From Pseudoroseomonas cervicalis (GTDB lineage Bacteria; Pseudomonadota; Alphaproteobacteria; Acetobacterales; Acetobacteraceae), in NCBI RefSeq assembly GCF_030818485.1, contig NZ_JAUTAJ010000004.1, forward strand, positions 1,033,001 to 1,097,000: a stretch of DNA of 64,000 bases, given 5' to 3'. Below are positions 41,801-50,906 of the stretch, piece by piece. The notes beneath the pieces were generated by a model that searched no databases, was not told the origin of the DNA, and saw nothing but the letters and a program-made list of their open reading frames with translations. The number at the start of each line of letters is the position of its first letter. The stretch's first letter is position 1. The translations under genes and the position numbers were made by a program.

Positions 41801-43090
41801 TCAGGCGGCCAGCGCCCGCTCGGCGCCGATCAGCGCCAGCCCCTCGGCCACCGAGACGAATTCGCCGCCATGCGCCACATTGCCGGCGCCGAAGCGCCGC
41901 TCGAACACGCCGCGCACCGCCGGGACCAGGGAGGTGCCGCCGGTGAGGAAGACCTTGTCCACCGCCTCCGGCGCCAGGCCGGCATCGGCCAGCGCCTGGT
42001 CGACGGCGGCGCCGATGCGGGTCAGCTCGGGCGTGATCCACTGCTCGAAATCGGCGCGGGCGATCTGCTCCTCCAGCACGAAATCGCCATGGCGGAAGCG
42101 CAGCTCGGCGCTGTCGGCGCGCGACAGCGCCGCCTTCACGCCGGAGACGGCCTGGTAGAGCGCATAGCCGGTCTCATCCTCCACCAGCCGCATCAGGTGC
42201 TGCAGCTTCTCCGGATGGTCGGCGGCGCGCGCCACCTCGGCGATCTCGCGCATGGTGCGCGGCGCGCGCATCAGCGACAGCCGGTGCCAACGGGCGAAGC
42301 TGGTGTAGAAGCTGGGCGGCACCGGCAGGGCCGTGCCCATCACCCGGTAGCTGTCGCCCTTGCCCAGACGCGGCGACACCACATGGTCGATGATGCGGTA
42401 GTCGAAGGCATCGCCGGCGATGCCGAGCCCGGCATGGCCCAGCGCCGTGACGCGGCGGCCCGGCGCCGCGCCGGGGTCGAAGCGCATCAGCGAGAAATCG
42501 CTGGTGCCGCCGCCGAAATCCCCCACCAGCACGGTGGCCGGCCCGTCCAGCGTGGCGGCGAAGCGGTGGCCGGCGGCCTCGGGCTCCAGCGCCAGGGTGA
42601 CATCCGACCAGCCGGCGCCGCGGAAGGCGGCGCTCAGGCGCTGGGTCGCCAGCGCGTCATCCGCCTGCTCGCCGACGAAGCGCACCGGGCGGCCGGCCAC
42701 CACCCGGGCCTGCGCCAGGGCGCTGCCGGTGGGGGCGCTGGCCAGCAGGGCGCGCAGGAAGAGGGAGATCAGCTCCTCCAGCCCGAAGCTGCGGCCGAAG
42801 ATGCGGGTCTCCTGGAAACTGCGGCTGGCCAGGTAGCTTTTCATCGACATGATCAGCCGGCAGCCCAGCGGATCGTCGAGATAGGCCTCGATGGCCATCG
42901 GGCCGGCGGCGTGCTGCAGCCGGCCGCGGCTGGGCCCGGTTTCCTCGGCCCAGAAGCAGAGCAGGGAGCGGAAGGTGTCGATCTCGGCCCCGCCCACCGC
43001 GTAGCGGACGGTGCCGACGGCGCCATCCTCCCCATGCAGCGCGATGACGCTGTTGGTGGTGCCGAAATCGAGTCCGATGGTTTCGGCCAT
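41801..43090 (-). CDS. Hsp70-family ATPase lacking a substrate domain (YegD-like)
   Basis: 429-residue actin/Hsp70-fold ATPase. The phosphate-1 motif is IGLDFGTTNSVIALHG, phosphate-2 is VLVGDFGGGTSDFSLMRF, and the adenosine motif is VFLTGGTSLVPAVRGVFE. Between them is MSMKSYLASRSFQETRIFG, characteristic of the YegD subgroup. The protein ends soon after the nucleotide-binding domain and has no peptide-binding beta-sandwich or lid, so it is not a classical DnaK. Client and partner are unknown. The start at 43090 (MAETIGLDFGTTNS) is preferred over a frame beginning 28 codons upstream without similarity. It converges with the glycosyltransferase gene, 15 bases apart. Confidence 0.88.
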   Translation of the reverse strand: MAETIGLDFGTTNSVIALHGEDGAVGTVRYAVGGAEIDTFRSLLCFWAEETGPSRGRLQHAAGPMAIEAYLDDPLGCRLIMSMKSYLASRSFQETRIFGRSFGLEELISLFLRALLASAPTGSALAQARVVAGRPVRFVGEQADDALATQRLSAAFRGAGWSDVTLALEPEAAGHRFAATLDGPATVLVGDFGGGTSDFSLMRFDPGAAPGRRVTALGHAGLGIAGDAFDYRIIDHVVSPRLGKGDSYRVMGTALPVPPSFYTSFARWHRLSLMRAPRTMREIAEVARAADHPEKLQHLMRLVEDETGYALYQAVSGVKAALSRADSAELRFRHGDFVLEEQIARADFEQWITPELTRIGAAVDQALADAGLAPEAVDKVFLTGGTSLVPAVRGVFERRFGAGNVAHGGEFVSVAEGLALIGAERALAA

Positions 43091-43228
43091 GATAGCCTCT
43101 CCGCGCTGAGGGGCGCGCGTTAGAGCAGATCGGGCCCGGCAGGAAAACCCGCCCAGGCCATTCCACGGGGCCATCCCGAATTTTTTATGAGTGTCTCGTT
43201 TTTTGAGATGGCTTTATGCGTCCGTCGT

Positions 43229-43238
43229 CTGTTAACAG
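43229..43238. promoter_or_regulatory. Perfect 10-base palindrome upstream of the 92-residue gene
   Basis: CTGTTAACAG, followed by ATCAACAG (43242-43249), which repeats its right half, in an AT-rich patch (43175-43250) between the divergent hsp70-like gene and the 92-codon gene. Possible regulator site or promoter region; no factor can be named. Confidence 0.35.
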
Positions 43239-43268
43239 GGTATCAACAGATCGAGCAGAGGCCCCGCC

Positions 43269-43547
43269 ATGGACCAGTCCGCCTCCATCCTTTGCTTCCC
43301 GCAGCAGCCGCAGGATCGGTTGCGCCTGGCGCTGCGGAAGCTGGAAACCGCGCTGGCGGAGCAGGCCGAGGCGGTGGCGCTGTTCCGCAGCAATCTGCAG
43401 GAGCTGAAGAGCGCCACCAGCGGCCTGGCGACGCAGGTGCACCGCTATCACGACACGCTGGGCGAGACGGCGGTGAAGGTGCGCCACGCGCACGAGTCCG
43501 CCCGCGCGCTGGAGCGCACCGCCGAGAAGATGTCCGCGCTGGGCTGA
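43269..43547 (+). CDS. Small helical protein of unknown function
   Basis: 92-residue soluble protein. From residue 17 on it is almost continuously helical with heptad-like hydrophobics (RLRLALRKLETALAEQAEAV, LFRSNLQELKSATSGLATQV, ALERTAEKMSALG), so a coiled coil is likely. No domain is recognised. An AT-rich upstream region and its normal codon bias argue that it is real. It lies between the divergent Hsp70-like gene and the KDPG aldolase and could be a partner of either or neither. The ATG at 43269 is the first suitable start. Confidence 0.6.
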   Translation: MDQSASILCFPQQPQDRLRLALRKLETALAEQAEAVALFRSNLQELKSATSGLATQVHRYHDTLGETAVKVRHAHESARALERTAEKMSALG

Positions 43548-43649
43548 GGCCCGGATCCGGCAGCAGGCGGCGACCGCCCGCCTGCCCCGCTTCCCGCCAG
43601 AAGGCGGGAGGGCTAGCCTTCCCGCAACATCGCCGGGAGGCCCGAGCCC

Positions 43650-44282
43650 ATGACCCCGCATCCGCTGATCGAACAGTTCCGTGCCGCGCGCATCGTGCCC
43701 GTGGTGCGCACCAGCAGCGCCGAGCACGCCGCCACCGCCTGCGCCTGGCTGCGCGACGCGGGCATCACCATTTTCGAGATCACCCTCACCATTCCGGACG
43801 CGCTGTCGGTGATCCGTGACCTGGCCAGCGACCCGAAGCTGCTGGTCGGCGCCGGCACGGTGCCCTCGGCCGCCGATGCCGAGGCCTGCCTCTCGGCGGG
43901 CGCGCGCTTCATCGTCTCGCCCTGGGTGGATGCCGCGCTGGCGGCGCCCTGCCGCGATTCCGGCGCCTGCCTGATGATGGGCGCGCTGACGCCGACCGAG
44001 GTGCGCGCGGCGCGCCAGGCCGGGGCGGATGTGGTGAAGATCTTCCCGGCCAGCTCGGTGGGCGGCCCGGCCCATATCAGGTCGCTCCGCGCGGTCTTCC
44101 CGACCACCGCCTTCTGTCCCACCGGCGGGGTGGATGCGCGCAATGCCGGCGACTACATCGCCGCCGGCGCGGCCTTTGTCGGCATCGGCGGCAAGCTGGT
44201 GGACGAGGCGGCGATCGCCGCCGGCAAGCGCGAGCTGGTGCAGGCGGCGGCGCGCGAGGCGCTGGGGATCGCCCAGGCATGA
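43650..44282 (+). CDS. eda: 2-dehydro-3-deoxy-phosphogluconate/galactonate aldolase
   Basis: 210-residue class I aldolase that splits 2-keto-3-deoxy-6-phospho-sugar acids into pyruvate and glyceraldehyde 3-phosphate. The catalytic Glu43 is in IFEITLTIPDA, the Schiff-base Lys130 in ADVVKIFPASS, and phosphate-binding CPTGGVDARNAGDYIAAGA closes the barrel. The start follows family length. It is coupled by ATGA to a KDG kinase, giving a complete kinase/aldolase module for 2-keto-3-deoxygluconate or the galactonate analogue. No dehydratase or edd is nearby, so the sugar acid cannot be specified. Confidence 0.93.
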   Translation: MTPHPLIEQFRAARIVPVVRTSSAEHAATACAWLRDAGITIFEITLTIPDALSVIRDLASDPKLLVGAGTVPSAADAEACLSAGARFIVSPWVDAALAAPCRDSGACLMMGALTPTEVRAARQAGADVVKIFPASSVGGPAHIRSLRAVFPTTAFCPTGGVDARNAGDYIAAGAAFVGIGGKLVDEAAIAAGKRELVQAAAREALGIAQA

Positions 44283-45208
44283 GCCGGCTGGATGTGCTGT
44301 GCCTCGGCGAGCCGATGCTGGAATTCAACCAGCTGCCGCCGGATGAACAAGGCCGCGCTCTGTATCTGGAGGGGCATGGCGGCGACACCTCCAACGCCGC
44401 CATCGCCGCGGCGCGGGCCGGGGCGCGGGCGGGCTATGTCTCCGCCATCGGGCGGGACGCGCCGGGGCGCAGCTTCCTGGCGCTGTGGGCGGCCGAGGGG
44501 GTGGATGCCAGCACGGTGGCCCAGCGCGAGGATGCGCCAACGGGTATCTATTTCGTGACGCATGGCCCGCAGGGGCATGAATTCACCTTCTACCGCGCCG
44601 GCAGTGCCGCCAGCCGCATGGCGCCGGCCGACATGCCGGAGGCGGCGCTGAAGGCGACGCGCATCCTGCACCTGTCCGGCATCAGCCAGGCGATCTCGGC
44701 CAGCGCCTGCGATGCCTGTTTCCATGCCATGGAGCTGGCGCGGGCGGGCGGCGCGATGGTCAGCTACGACACCAATCTGCGCCGCGCGCTCTGGCCGCTG
44801 CCGCGGGCGCGGGCGGTGATCCATGCCTCGCTGCGCATGGCCGACATCGCCTTCCCCAGCCATGACGACGCCATGGCGCTGACCGGGCTCGAGGATCCCG
44901 ATGCCATCGCGGATGTCTATCTGGAGATGGTGCCGCAGGTGATCCTGAAGCTCGGCCGCCAGGGGGTGATGGTGGCGACGCGGGAGGGCCGCACCACCCT
45001 GCCCGGCCACAGCGTGAAGGCGGTGGACGCCACCGGCGCCGGCGACACCTTCGCCGGCAATTTCCTGGCCCGGCTGTCCCAGGGCGACAGCCTGGAGCAG
45101 GCCGCGCGCTACGCCAATGCGGCCGCCGCGCTGGCGACGACGGGCTATGGCGCCGTCGCCCCCATGCCCCGCCCCGAAGCGGTGCGCGCCCTGATGGGCG
45201 CCCACTGA
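44279..45208 (+). CDS. kdgK: 2-dehydro-3-deoxygluconokinase (PfkB family sugar kinase)
   Basis: 309-residue PfkB/ribokinase-fold kinase that phosphorylates 2-keto-3-deoxygluconate. The N-terminal LDVLCLGEPMLEFNQLP is typical of KdgK. A G-G-D-T-S-N-A motif is seen in EGHGGDTSNAAIAAARAGA and the C-terminal PfkB signature is VDATGAGDTFAGNFLARL with the catalytic Asp. Its ATG overlaps the aldolase stop, implying translational coupling and metabolic channelling into that reaction. A terminator follows. Confidence 0.93.
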   Translation: MSRLDVLCLGEPMLEFNQLPPDEQGRALYLEGHGGDTSNAAIAAARAGARAGYVSAIGRDAPGRSFLALWAAEGVDASTVAQREDAPTGIYFVTHGPQGHEFTFYRAGSAASRMAPADMPEAALKATRILHLSGISQAISASACDACFHAMELARAGGAMVSYDTNLRRALWPLPRARAVIHASLRMADIAFPSHDDAMALTGLEDPDAIADVYLEMVPQVILKLGRQGVMVATREGRTTLPGHSVKAVDATGAGDTFAGNFLARLSQGDSLEQAARYANAAAALATTGYGAVAPMPRPEAVRALMGAH

Positions 45209-45217
45209 AGGCGGGGT

Positions 45218-45246
45218 CCGGGGGGACCCTGTCCCCCCGGCCTTTT
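45218..45246 (+). terminator. Terminator between kdgK and the convergent mlrC-like gene
   Basis: CCGGGGGGAC (45218-45227) pairs with GTCCCCCCGG (45231-45240), loop CCT, followed by CCTTTT (45241-45246). Confidence 0.8.
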
Positions 45247-45251
45247 CTTGC

Positions 45252-46736
45252 TTATGCGGCGCGCGGCCGCGTGCGCAGCCCTGGGCGCAGATGCTGGAAG
45301 GGCAGCGAGGAGGGGTCGGCCAGCACCGGCCCTGGCGCCGCGACGACCAGCACCTGCTCCGCGATCGGCTGGAAATCGGCGCGGAAATGCACGCTGCTCT
45401 TCAGCGCCAGGATGTTTTCCCGGGCCGGCTCGATGCCGATATGGCGGAACAGCGCCTGGTCATGCGCCTGCATCTTGCGGCTGACGATGATGATTTTGAC
45501 CGGCCCGATGGCGATGAGCGCCGAGGGCCCGAGATCGGCCGGGTTGCCCGCGCTCATCGGCCCGGTGCAGGTGAAGCGGCCATCGGTCAGGCGCAGCACC
45601 TTCACCCGTGCCTCGAAGGGCACGCCATCCGACTTGCCGCCCAGCTTCAGCTCCAGCTCGGCGCCCTCGCCCGCCGCGTGGCAGGCGGCGGCGCTTTCGG
45701 CGTCGTTGATCAGGCCGAGGGTGGCGTCGGCCTGCTGGCGGACCAGCTCGGCGAGCAGGCCGGTGGTGTCGCCATGGCCGCCGCCACCGGGATTGTCCTG
45801 GGTGTCGGCCAGCACGATAGGTTTCGTGGCGGATGCGGCGATCTGCTTCGCCTTCGCCACGCCCTCCGCCGCCGGCAGGGCGCTGCCGGCGAAGAGCGGC
45901 TCCCGCTCCGCCAGCACCGCCAGCAGGGCGTCGGCGGCCTGGTCGGCGGCAGCCTGATCCTGGGCGTAGCAGGCCAGCGCCACGCCGCAATCGGCGAAAT
46001 CGGCATAGGGGAAGCCGAAGCAGAAGCCGAGCTCGGCGACGCCCGGGCGCCGCGCCAGCTCGGCGCGGGTGGCCATGACGCCCTGCATCGGCTCGACCAT
46101 GGTGCATTGCGTGGTCAGCGGCATCCAGTACTCGGCCTGGCGGAAGGCGCGGGCGAAGGGGGTGCCGCGGGCGATGCGGTCGGCCAGAAGCTGCATGGCC
46201 TGGGCGCCGGCGGCCTTCATGTCGACATGCGGATAGGTGCGGAAGGGCACCAGCGCGTCCGCCATCTCCACCATCCGCAGGGTCAGGTTGCAATGCGGGT
46301 CGAGGCTGGCGGTGACGGGGATGTCGGGCCCCACCACCGCGCGCACGCGGCGCAGCAGCTCGCCCTCGGCGTCCGGGAAGCCCTCCGCCACCATGGCGCC
46401 GTGCAGGTCGAGATAGACGCCATCCAGCTTGCCCGCATCCAGCGCGTCGGCGAGGTCGGCGATGATGCAGGCGCTGATGCGCTCGAAGGCCTGTTCGGTG
46501 ACAGGGCCGGCCGGGTTGGCGAAGCTCCAGGCCAGCGGCACCAGGGTGGCGCCGAGCTCGGCGGCGCGCTCGATGGCGCCGGCCGAGGGGACGGAGGTCG
46601 GGCGCAGCGTGTCGAGCAGCCCGGCGCCGCGCTGGAAGCCGGGGAAGCCGCCGGGGCTGCGGAATTCCTCCCACCCCGTCGAACGCGGGGCGAAGGAATG
46701 GCTCTCATGCAGGAAGCCGCCCAGGGCGATGCGCAT
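45252..46736 (-). CDS. M81-family metallopeptidase (MlrC/microcystinase C-like)
   Basis: 494-residue zinc metallopeptidase of the MlrC family, whose founding member cleaves linearised microcystin and its tetrapeptide in sphingomonads. N-terminal MRIALGGFLHESHSFAP carries the first metal-binding His-Glu, DGVYLDLHGAMVAEGF and VTASLDPHCNLTLRM supply further Asp/His ligands, and ADTQDNPGGGGHGDTTGLL is the second-domain hallmark. Family members in proteobacteria mostly sit in peptide-transporter operons. It is the last gene of the seven-gene operon, 3 bases after the upstream M20 gene. The natural substrate is unknown; a modified or cyclic peptide fragment is an inference. Confidence 0.88.
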   Translation of the reverse strand: MRIALGGFLHESHSFAPRSTGWEEFRSPGGFPGFQRGAGLLDTLRPTSVPSAGAIERAAELGATLVPLAWSFANPAGPVTEQAFERISACIIADLADALDAGKLDGVYLDLHGAMVAEGFPDAEGELLRRVRAVVGPDIPVTASLDPHCNLTLRMVEMADALVPFRTYPHVDMKAAGAQAMQLLADRIARGTPFARAFRQAEYWMPLTTQCTMVEPMQGVMATRAELARRPGVAELGFCFGFPYADFADCGVALACYAQDQAAADQAADALLAVLAEREPLFAGSALPAAEGVAKAKQIAASATKPIVLADTQDNPGGGGHGDTTGLLAELVRQQADATLGLINDAESAAACHAAGEGAELELKLGGKSDGVPFEARVKVLRLTDGRFTCTGPMSAGNPADLGPSALIAIGPVKIIIVSRKMQAHDQALFRHIGIEPARENILALKSSVHFRADFQPIAEQVLVVAAPGPVLADPSSLPFQHLRPGLRTRPRAA

Positions 46737-46739
46737 CTC

Positions 46740-47996
46740 TCACTCTCCTCCCGTGGCGCGGCCGGCGGTGGCCAGCACCGCATCGGCCAGCACCACCAGC
46801 CCGGCCTCGGCCCATTCGGGCGTGATGGCCTCGGCCTCGTTGTGGCTGATGCCCCCTTCGCAGGGGACGAAGATCATCGCCGTCGGCAGGCGGCGGGCGA
46901 CATAGACAGCGTCGTGGCCGATGCCGGTCGGCATCTCCTGGAACTCCAGGCCACGGCCGCGCGCGGCCTGGCGCAGCGCCTCGACCAGGGTCGGGTCGAA
47001 GGGGGTCAGCGGGAATTCCCAGAAGGGCTCGACGCGGATGGAAAGTCCCCGCTTCGCCGCCAGCGCCGCCGCGCGCTGTTCCAGGGCGCGGCCCATGGCG
47101 GCCAGGGCGTCAGGGTCGCCATGGCGGAAATCGACGCTGAACCAGACCCGGCTGGGCACGACGTTGCGACTGTCGGGCGTGACCAGCAGCCGGCCCACCG
47201 TGCCGCGGCCATCGCCGCCGGCGGAGAGCGCGATCTCCTCCACCGCCTGCACCAGCATGGCGGCGCCGACCATGGCGTCGCGCCGCGGGCCCATGGCGCC
47301 GCCGGCGTGGAAATCCTCGCCCTCGACGGTGACGTCGAGCCAGAGCTGGCCGAGGGCGCGGTCCACCACGCCCACCGGGATGCCGGCCTGCTCCAGCAGC
47401 GGCCCCTGCTCGATATGCAGCTCGAAATAGGCGCCGAGGGATTGCAGGGCGGCGGGGTCGGCCTCGCCCTGCCAGCCGATGCGGCGCAGCTCCTCGCCGA
47501 AGACGGCGCCGGCGGGGTCGGTCTTGGCCAGCACCTCTTCCTCGGTGAAGAGGCCCATGGCAACGCCGCTGCCCATCATGGGCGGCGAGAAGCGGGCGCC
47601 TTCCTCATTGGTCCAGTTGATCAGGACCACCGGCGCCTCGGTCTCGATGCCGGATTCATGCAAAGCGCGCAGCACCTCGAGCCCGGCCAGCACACCCAGC
47701 ACGCCGTCGAATTTTCCGCCCGTCGGCTGGGTGTCGAGATGGCTGCCCATGGCGATGGCGGGTCTGGAAGGATCCCTGCCCTCGCGCCTGATCACCATGT
47801 TGCCGACGCGGTCGGTGGTGACGCGGCAGCCGATCGCCTCGGCCCAGGATTGCAGCAGGGCGCGGCCCTCGCCATCGAGCTCGGTCAGGGTCTGGCGGTT
47901 GCAGCCGCCCTTCGCCGTGCCGCCGATGCGCGCCATCCGCATCAGGCTGTCCCACAGCCTGGCGCCGGAGACCGGAAGATTGCTGGGGACGCTCAT
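46740..47996 (-). CDS. M20-family amidohydrolase (N-carbamoyl-L-amino acid hydrolase/allantoate amidohydrolase type)
   Basis: 418-residue dinuclear metal hydrolase of the HyuC/AllC/beta-ureidopropionase group, which removes N-carbamoyl or related groups from amino acids. The metal-binding motifs are AIAMGSHLDTQPTGGKFDGV and NWTNEEGARFSPPMMGSG. Substrate/dimerisation blocks include FELHIEQGPLLEQAGIPVGV, RNVVPSRVWFSVDFRHGD and GIGHDAVYVARRLPTAMIF, with GGISHNEAE near the end. The ATG at 47996 overlaps the stop of the upstream deacylase (ATGA). Carbamoyl specificity is known for the family but not proven here. Confidence 0.87.
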   Translation of the reverse strand: MSVPSNLPVSGARLWDSLMRMARIGGTAKGGCNRQTLTELDGEGRALLQSWAEAIGCRVTTDRVGNMVIRREGRDPSRPAIAMGSHLDTQPTGGKFDGVLGVLAGLEVLRALHESGIETEAPVVLINWTNEEGARFSPPMMGSGVAMGLFTEEEVLAKTDPAGAVFGEELRRIGWQGEADPAALQSLGAYFELHIEQGPLLEQAGIPVGVVDRALGQLWLDVTVEGEDFHAGGAMGPRRDAMVGAAMLVQAVEEIALSAGGDGRGTVGRLLVTPDSRNVVPSRVWFSVDFRHGDPDALAAMGRALEQRAAALAAKRGLSIRVEPFWEFPLTPFDPTLVEALRQAARGRGLEFQEMPTGIGHDAVYVARRLPTAMIFVPCEGGISHNEAEAITPEWAEAGLVVLADAVLATAGRATGGE

Positions 47997-49282
47997 GCCT
48001 TCTCCACCCCGCACCATTCGGCCATGGTCAGCGCGATGGTGCGCGTGGTGGCGTGGAAGCTCTCCAGCCCGACGCTCTCGTCGATGCCATGGATGGAATC
48101 GGCGTCCGGGCCGAAGCAGGCGACGCGCGTGCTCTGGTACAGCTCGAAGAAACGCCCATCGGTGAGGCCGGAGGCCGGGTAGTCGCGCAGCTCGCGGCCA
48201 TTCGCCTCGGCGAAATGGCGCTGCACCATGCGCACAATCTCCGATTCCTTGTCGAAGAGGCAGGGATCGGCCATGAAGCCGGCGAATTCCAGCGCGACCT
48301 TGGTGCCGCGCAGCCGCTCATCGGCGGCGGCCTCGGCCACCAGGCGCTCGATATCGGCCTTCACCGCCTTGGCCGTGTTGCCGACCATGATGCCGACGCG
48401 CAGCCCGATCTTGGCGCGGGTCGGCACCGAGCTGTTCCACTCGCCGCCCTGCACCGTGCCGAAATTGACATTCACCGGGTGGTTCACGCCGAAGAAGGCG
48501 GAGTGGATGTTCTCCGCCCGGTTCATCTCCGCCTCATAGGCCTTGAAGCGCTGGGAGATGACATAGGCCGCCTCGATGGCGTTCACGCCCGCCTGCATGT
48601 CGCGCACATGCACCGGCCGGCCGGTCACCGTCACCCAGGCCCAGATCACGCCGACCTCGGCGGTGTAGAGCCCCTCCACGCCCGGGCCGGGCTCGGGGAT
48701 GATGACGGCGTCGCATTTCGGCAGGGCCAGCATGCAGGCCAGCGCGCCATTGCCGGTGCATTCCTCCTCGATCACCGACTGGAACTGCACCTCGGCCGCC
48801 GGCTGCAGCCCGGCCAGCTGCAGCGCGCGGAAGGCCATGACATTGGAGATGTCGCCCGCCTTCATGTCGCCGGCGCCACGGCCATACATGCGGCCATCGC
48901 GGATCGAGGGCTCATAGGGCGGCGTCGCCCAGATCTCGGCCGCGCCCTCGGGCACCACATCGACATGGCCCTGCAGCACCAGGCTGCGGCCCTTCCGCTC
49001 GCGCGGGCTGTGGACGGCGACGACATTGTCGCGCCCCTCATAGGAGATCAGCGGCGGCGAGAAGCCGGGATGCGAGGCCAGCTGCTCCGGCACCGTCGGC
49101 ACGCGGCGCGGGGCGAGGCCGAGCGCGGCATAGTTCTGCGCCATCTCCTCCAGCGCCGAGGCCTCGTTGCCGAGCGTCGAGGGGCAGCGCACCAGGCGCT
49201 CCAGCGCCGCCACGGACTCGCCCTCCAGCGCCGTCACGGCGTCGAGGATGGCGCGGCGCACACCGGGATCGAGAGCGGGCAT
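47993..49282 (-). CDS. ArgE/DapE-family deacylase (M20 peptidase)
   Basis: 429-residue zinc-dependent deacylase/peptidase related to acetylornithine deacetylase and succinyl-diaminopimelate desuccinylase. Metal motifs are SLVLQGHVDVVPEGAAEIW, YGRGAGDMKAGDISNVM, QSVIEEECTGNGALA with the catalytic Glu pair, and IIPEPG. A His near the C-terminus (DSIHGIDESVGLESF) completes the site. It would remove an acyl group or N-terminal residue from the imported compound. AAGGAAG lies upstream of the ATG at 49282. It begins 10 bases after the ATPase gene and overlaps the next M20 gene. Confidence 0.87.
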   Translation of the reverse strand: MPALDPGVRRAILDAVTALEGESVAALERLVRCPSTLGNEASALEEMAQNYAALGLAPRRVPTVPEQLASHPGFSPPLISYEGRDNVVAVHSPRERKGRSLVLQGHVDVVPEGAAEIWATPPYEPSIRDGRMYGRGAGDMKAGDISNVMAFRALQLAGLQPAAEVQFQSVIEEECTGNGALACMLALPKCDAVIIPEPGPGVEGLYTAEVGVIWAWVTVTGRPVHVRDMQAGVNAIEAAYVISQRFKAYEAEMNRAENIHSAFFGVNHPVNVNFGTVQGGEWNSSVPTRAKIGLRVGIMVGNTAKAVKADIERLVAEAAADERLRGTKVALEFAGFMADPCLFDKESEIVRMVQRHFAEANGRELRDYPASGLTDGRFFELYQSTRVACFGPDADSIHGIDESVGLESFHATTRTIALTMAEWCGVEKA

Positions 49283-49292
49283 GGAGCTTCCT

Positions 49293-50906
49293 TCAGGCGG
49301 ATTCGGACAGAGCGGGAGGAGTCCACTCCCGTCCGGGGATGCTGTCCAGCAGGGCCCGGGTGTATTCGTGCTTCGGCGCGCCAAACACCTGCGAAGTCGG
49401 GCCCTGCTCGACGATGGCGCCGCGCCGCATAACCGCTATGCGATCACAGATCTGCGCCGCCACCCGCAGATCATGGGTGATGAACAGCATGGTCAGGCCG
49501 AGGCGCTGGCGGATCTCGGCCAGCAGTTCCAGAACCTGCGCCTGCACCGAGACGTCGAGCGCCGAGACCGGCTCATCGGCGATCAGCAGCTCCGGCTGCA
49601 TGGCGAGCGCGCGGGCCAGGCCGATGCGCTGGCGCTGGCCGCCGCTGAATTCATGCGGGTAGCGCTCCATCGCCGAGGGGTCGAGCCGCACCAGGCGCAG
49701 CAGTTCGCGCGCCCGCTCGCGCGCCTCGGCCAGCGGCACGCCATGGGTGACCGGGCCTTCGGTGATCGCATCCCCCACCTTGCGGCGCGGGTTCAGCGAG
49801 GCGTAGGGGTCCTGGAACACCATCTGGATGCGCCGGCGATAGGGCAGCCAGCCCTGGCGCGAGAGCGGTCGCAGATCCTTGCCGTGGAACAGGATCTCTC
49901 CCTGTTCCGGTTCGACGAGACGCACCACGCAGCGGGCGAGCGTGGATTTGCCGGAGCCGCTTTCGCCGACCAGCCCCAGCGTCTCGCCCTTGTTCAGGGT
50001 GAAATCGGCGTCGTGCACCGCCTTGACGGTCGCGCGCGCGCCGAACCAGCCGCCGCGCTGATAGGTCTTGGTGACACCCTGCAGCGACAGCACCGGCGCC
50101 GGTCGGATCGCCGCGCGTTCGGGCGGCGCGCCATGCGGCACGGCGGCGATCAGCGCCCGGGTATAGGGGTGCTGCGGCCGGTTCAGGATCTCGGCCGCCG
50201 GCCCCTGCTCGACGATGCGGCCGCGCTGCATCACGGCCACGCGGTCGGCGATCTCCGCCACCACGCCGAAATCATGGGTGATGAACATCACCCCCATGCC
50301 CTTGCGCGACTGGATCTCGCGGATCAGCCGCAGGATCTGCATCTGCGTGGTGACGTCGAGCGCGGTGGTCGGCTCATCGGCGATCAGCAGCGCGGGTTCA
50401 AGGGCCAGCGCCATGGCGATCATCACGCGCTGGCGCTGGCCGCCGGAGAGGCGGAAGGGATGCATGCGCGCGATCGCCGCCGGGTCGGGCAGATTCACCG
50501 CGGCCAGCAGCTCCGGCACACGCGCCTTCGCCTCGCTGCCCTTGCCATGCACCTGGAGCGCCTCGGCGATCTGGTCGCCCACCTTCATCAGCGGGTTCAG
50601 CGCCGTCATCGGCTCCTGGAACACCATGGCCATGCGGCGGCCGCGGCGGGAGCGCAGCGCCTCGGCCGAGAGGCCGAGAATGTCCTCGCCCTCGAAACTG
50701 ATGCGTCCCTGCTTCACCGGCAGGCCCTTGGGCAGCAGCCCCATCACCGTGTTGGCGGTGATCGACTTGCCGGAGCCGCTTTCGCCGACGACGCACAGAA
50801 TCTCGCCCGCATCGAGATGCAGCGAGAGATCCTCGACGGCATGCGGCCGGTCGGCGCCCGGCGGCAGCGCCACCGTGAGGGAATCGACGGTCAGCAGACG
50901 GGTCAT
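49293..50906 (-). CDS. Dipeptide/oligopeptide-type ABC transporter, double ATPase (DppD-DppF fusion)
   Basis: 537-residue protein with two ABC cassettes in one chain. The first (residues about 1-260) has Walker A VGESGSGKSITANT, signature RLSGGQRQRVMIAMALA, Walker B LLIADEPTTALD. The second (about 275-530) has VGESGSGKSTLARC, FSGGQRQRIGLARALA, LLIADEPVSALD. Both end with the oligopeptide-family sequence HPYTRALIAAVPHG or HEYTRALLDSIPG. The fused architecture is as in GsiA. It energises the two permeases encoded just upstream, with which it overlaps by 4 bases. Both cassettes appear intact. Confidence 0.93.
   Translation of the reverse strand: MTRLLTVDSLTVALPPGADRPHAVEDLSLHLDAGEILCVVGESGSGKSITANTVMGLLPKGLPVKQGRISFEGEDILGLSAEALRSRRGRRMAMVFQEPMTALNPLMKVGDQIAEALQVHGKGSEAKARVPELLAAVNLPDPAAIARMHPFRLSGGQRQRVMIAMALALEPALLIADEPTTALDVTTQMQILRLIREIQSRKGMGVMFITHDFGVVAEIADRVAVMQRGRIVEQGPAAEILNRPQHPYTRALIAAVPHGAPPERAAIRPAPVLSLQGVTKTYQRGGWFGARATVKAVHDADFTLNKGETLGLVGESGSGKSTLARCVVRLVEPEQGEILFHGKDLRPLSRQGWLPYRRRIQMVFQDPYASLNPRRKVGDAITEGPVTHGVPLAEARERARELLRLVRLDPSAMERYPHEFSGGQRQRIGLARALAMQPELLIADEPVSALDVSVQAQVLELLAEIRQRLGLTMLFITHDLRVAAQICDRIAVMRRGAIVEQGPTSQVFGAPKHEYTRALLDSIPGREWTPPALSESA

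Noticed and set aside
45291..48182. 963-codon plus-strand frame opposite the M81 and M20 genes
   Set aside because: His/Gly/Arg-rich shadow without motifs; the minus strand has metal-binding signatures in three genes.
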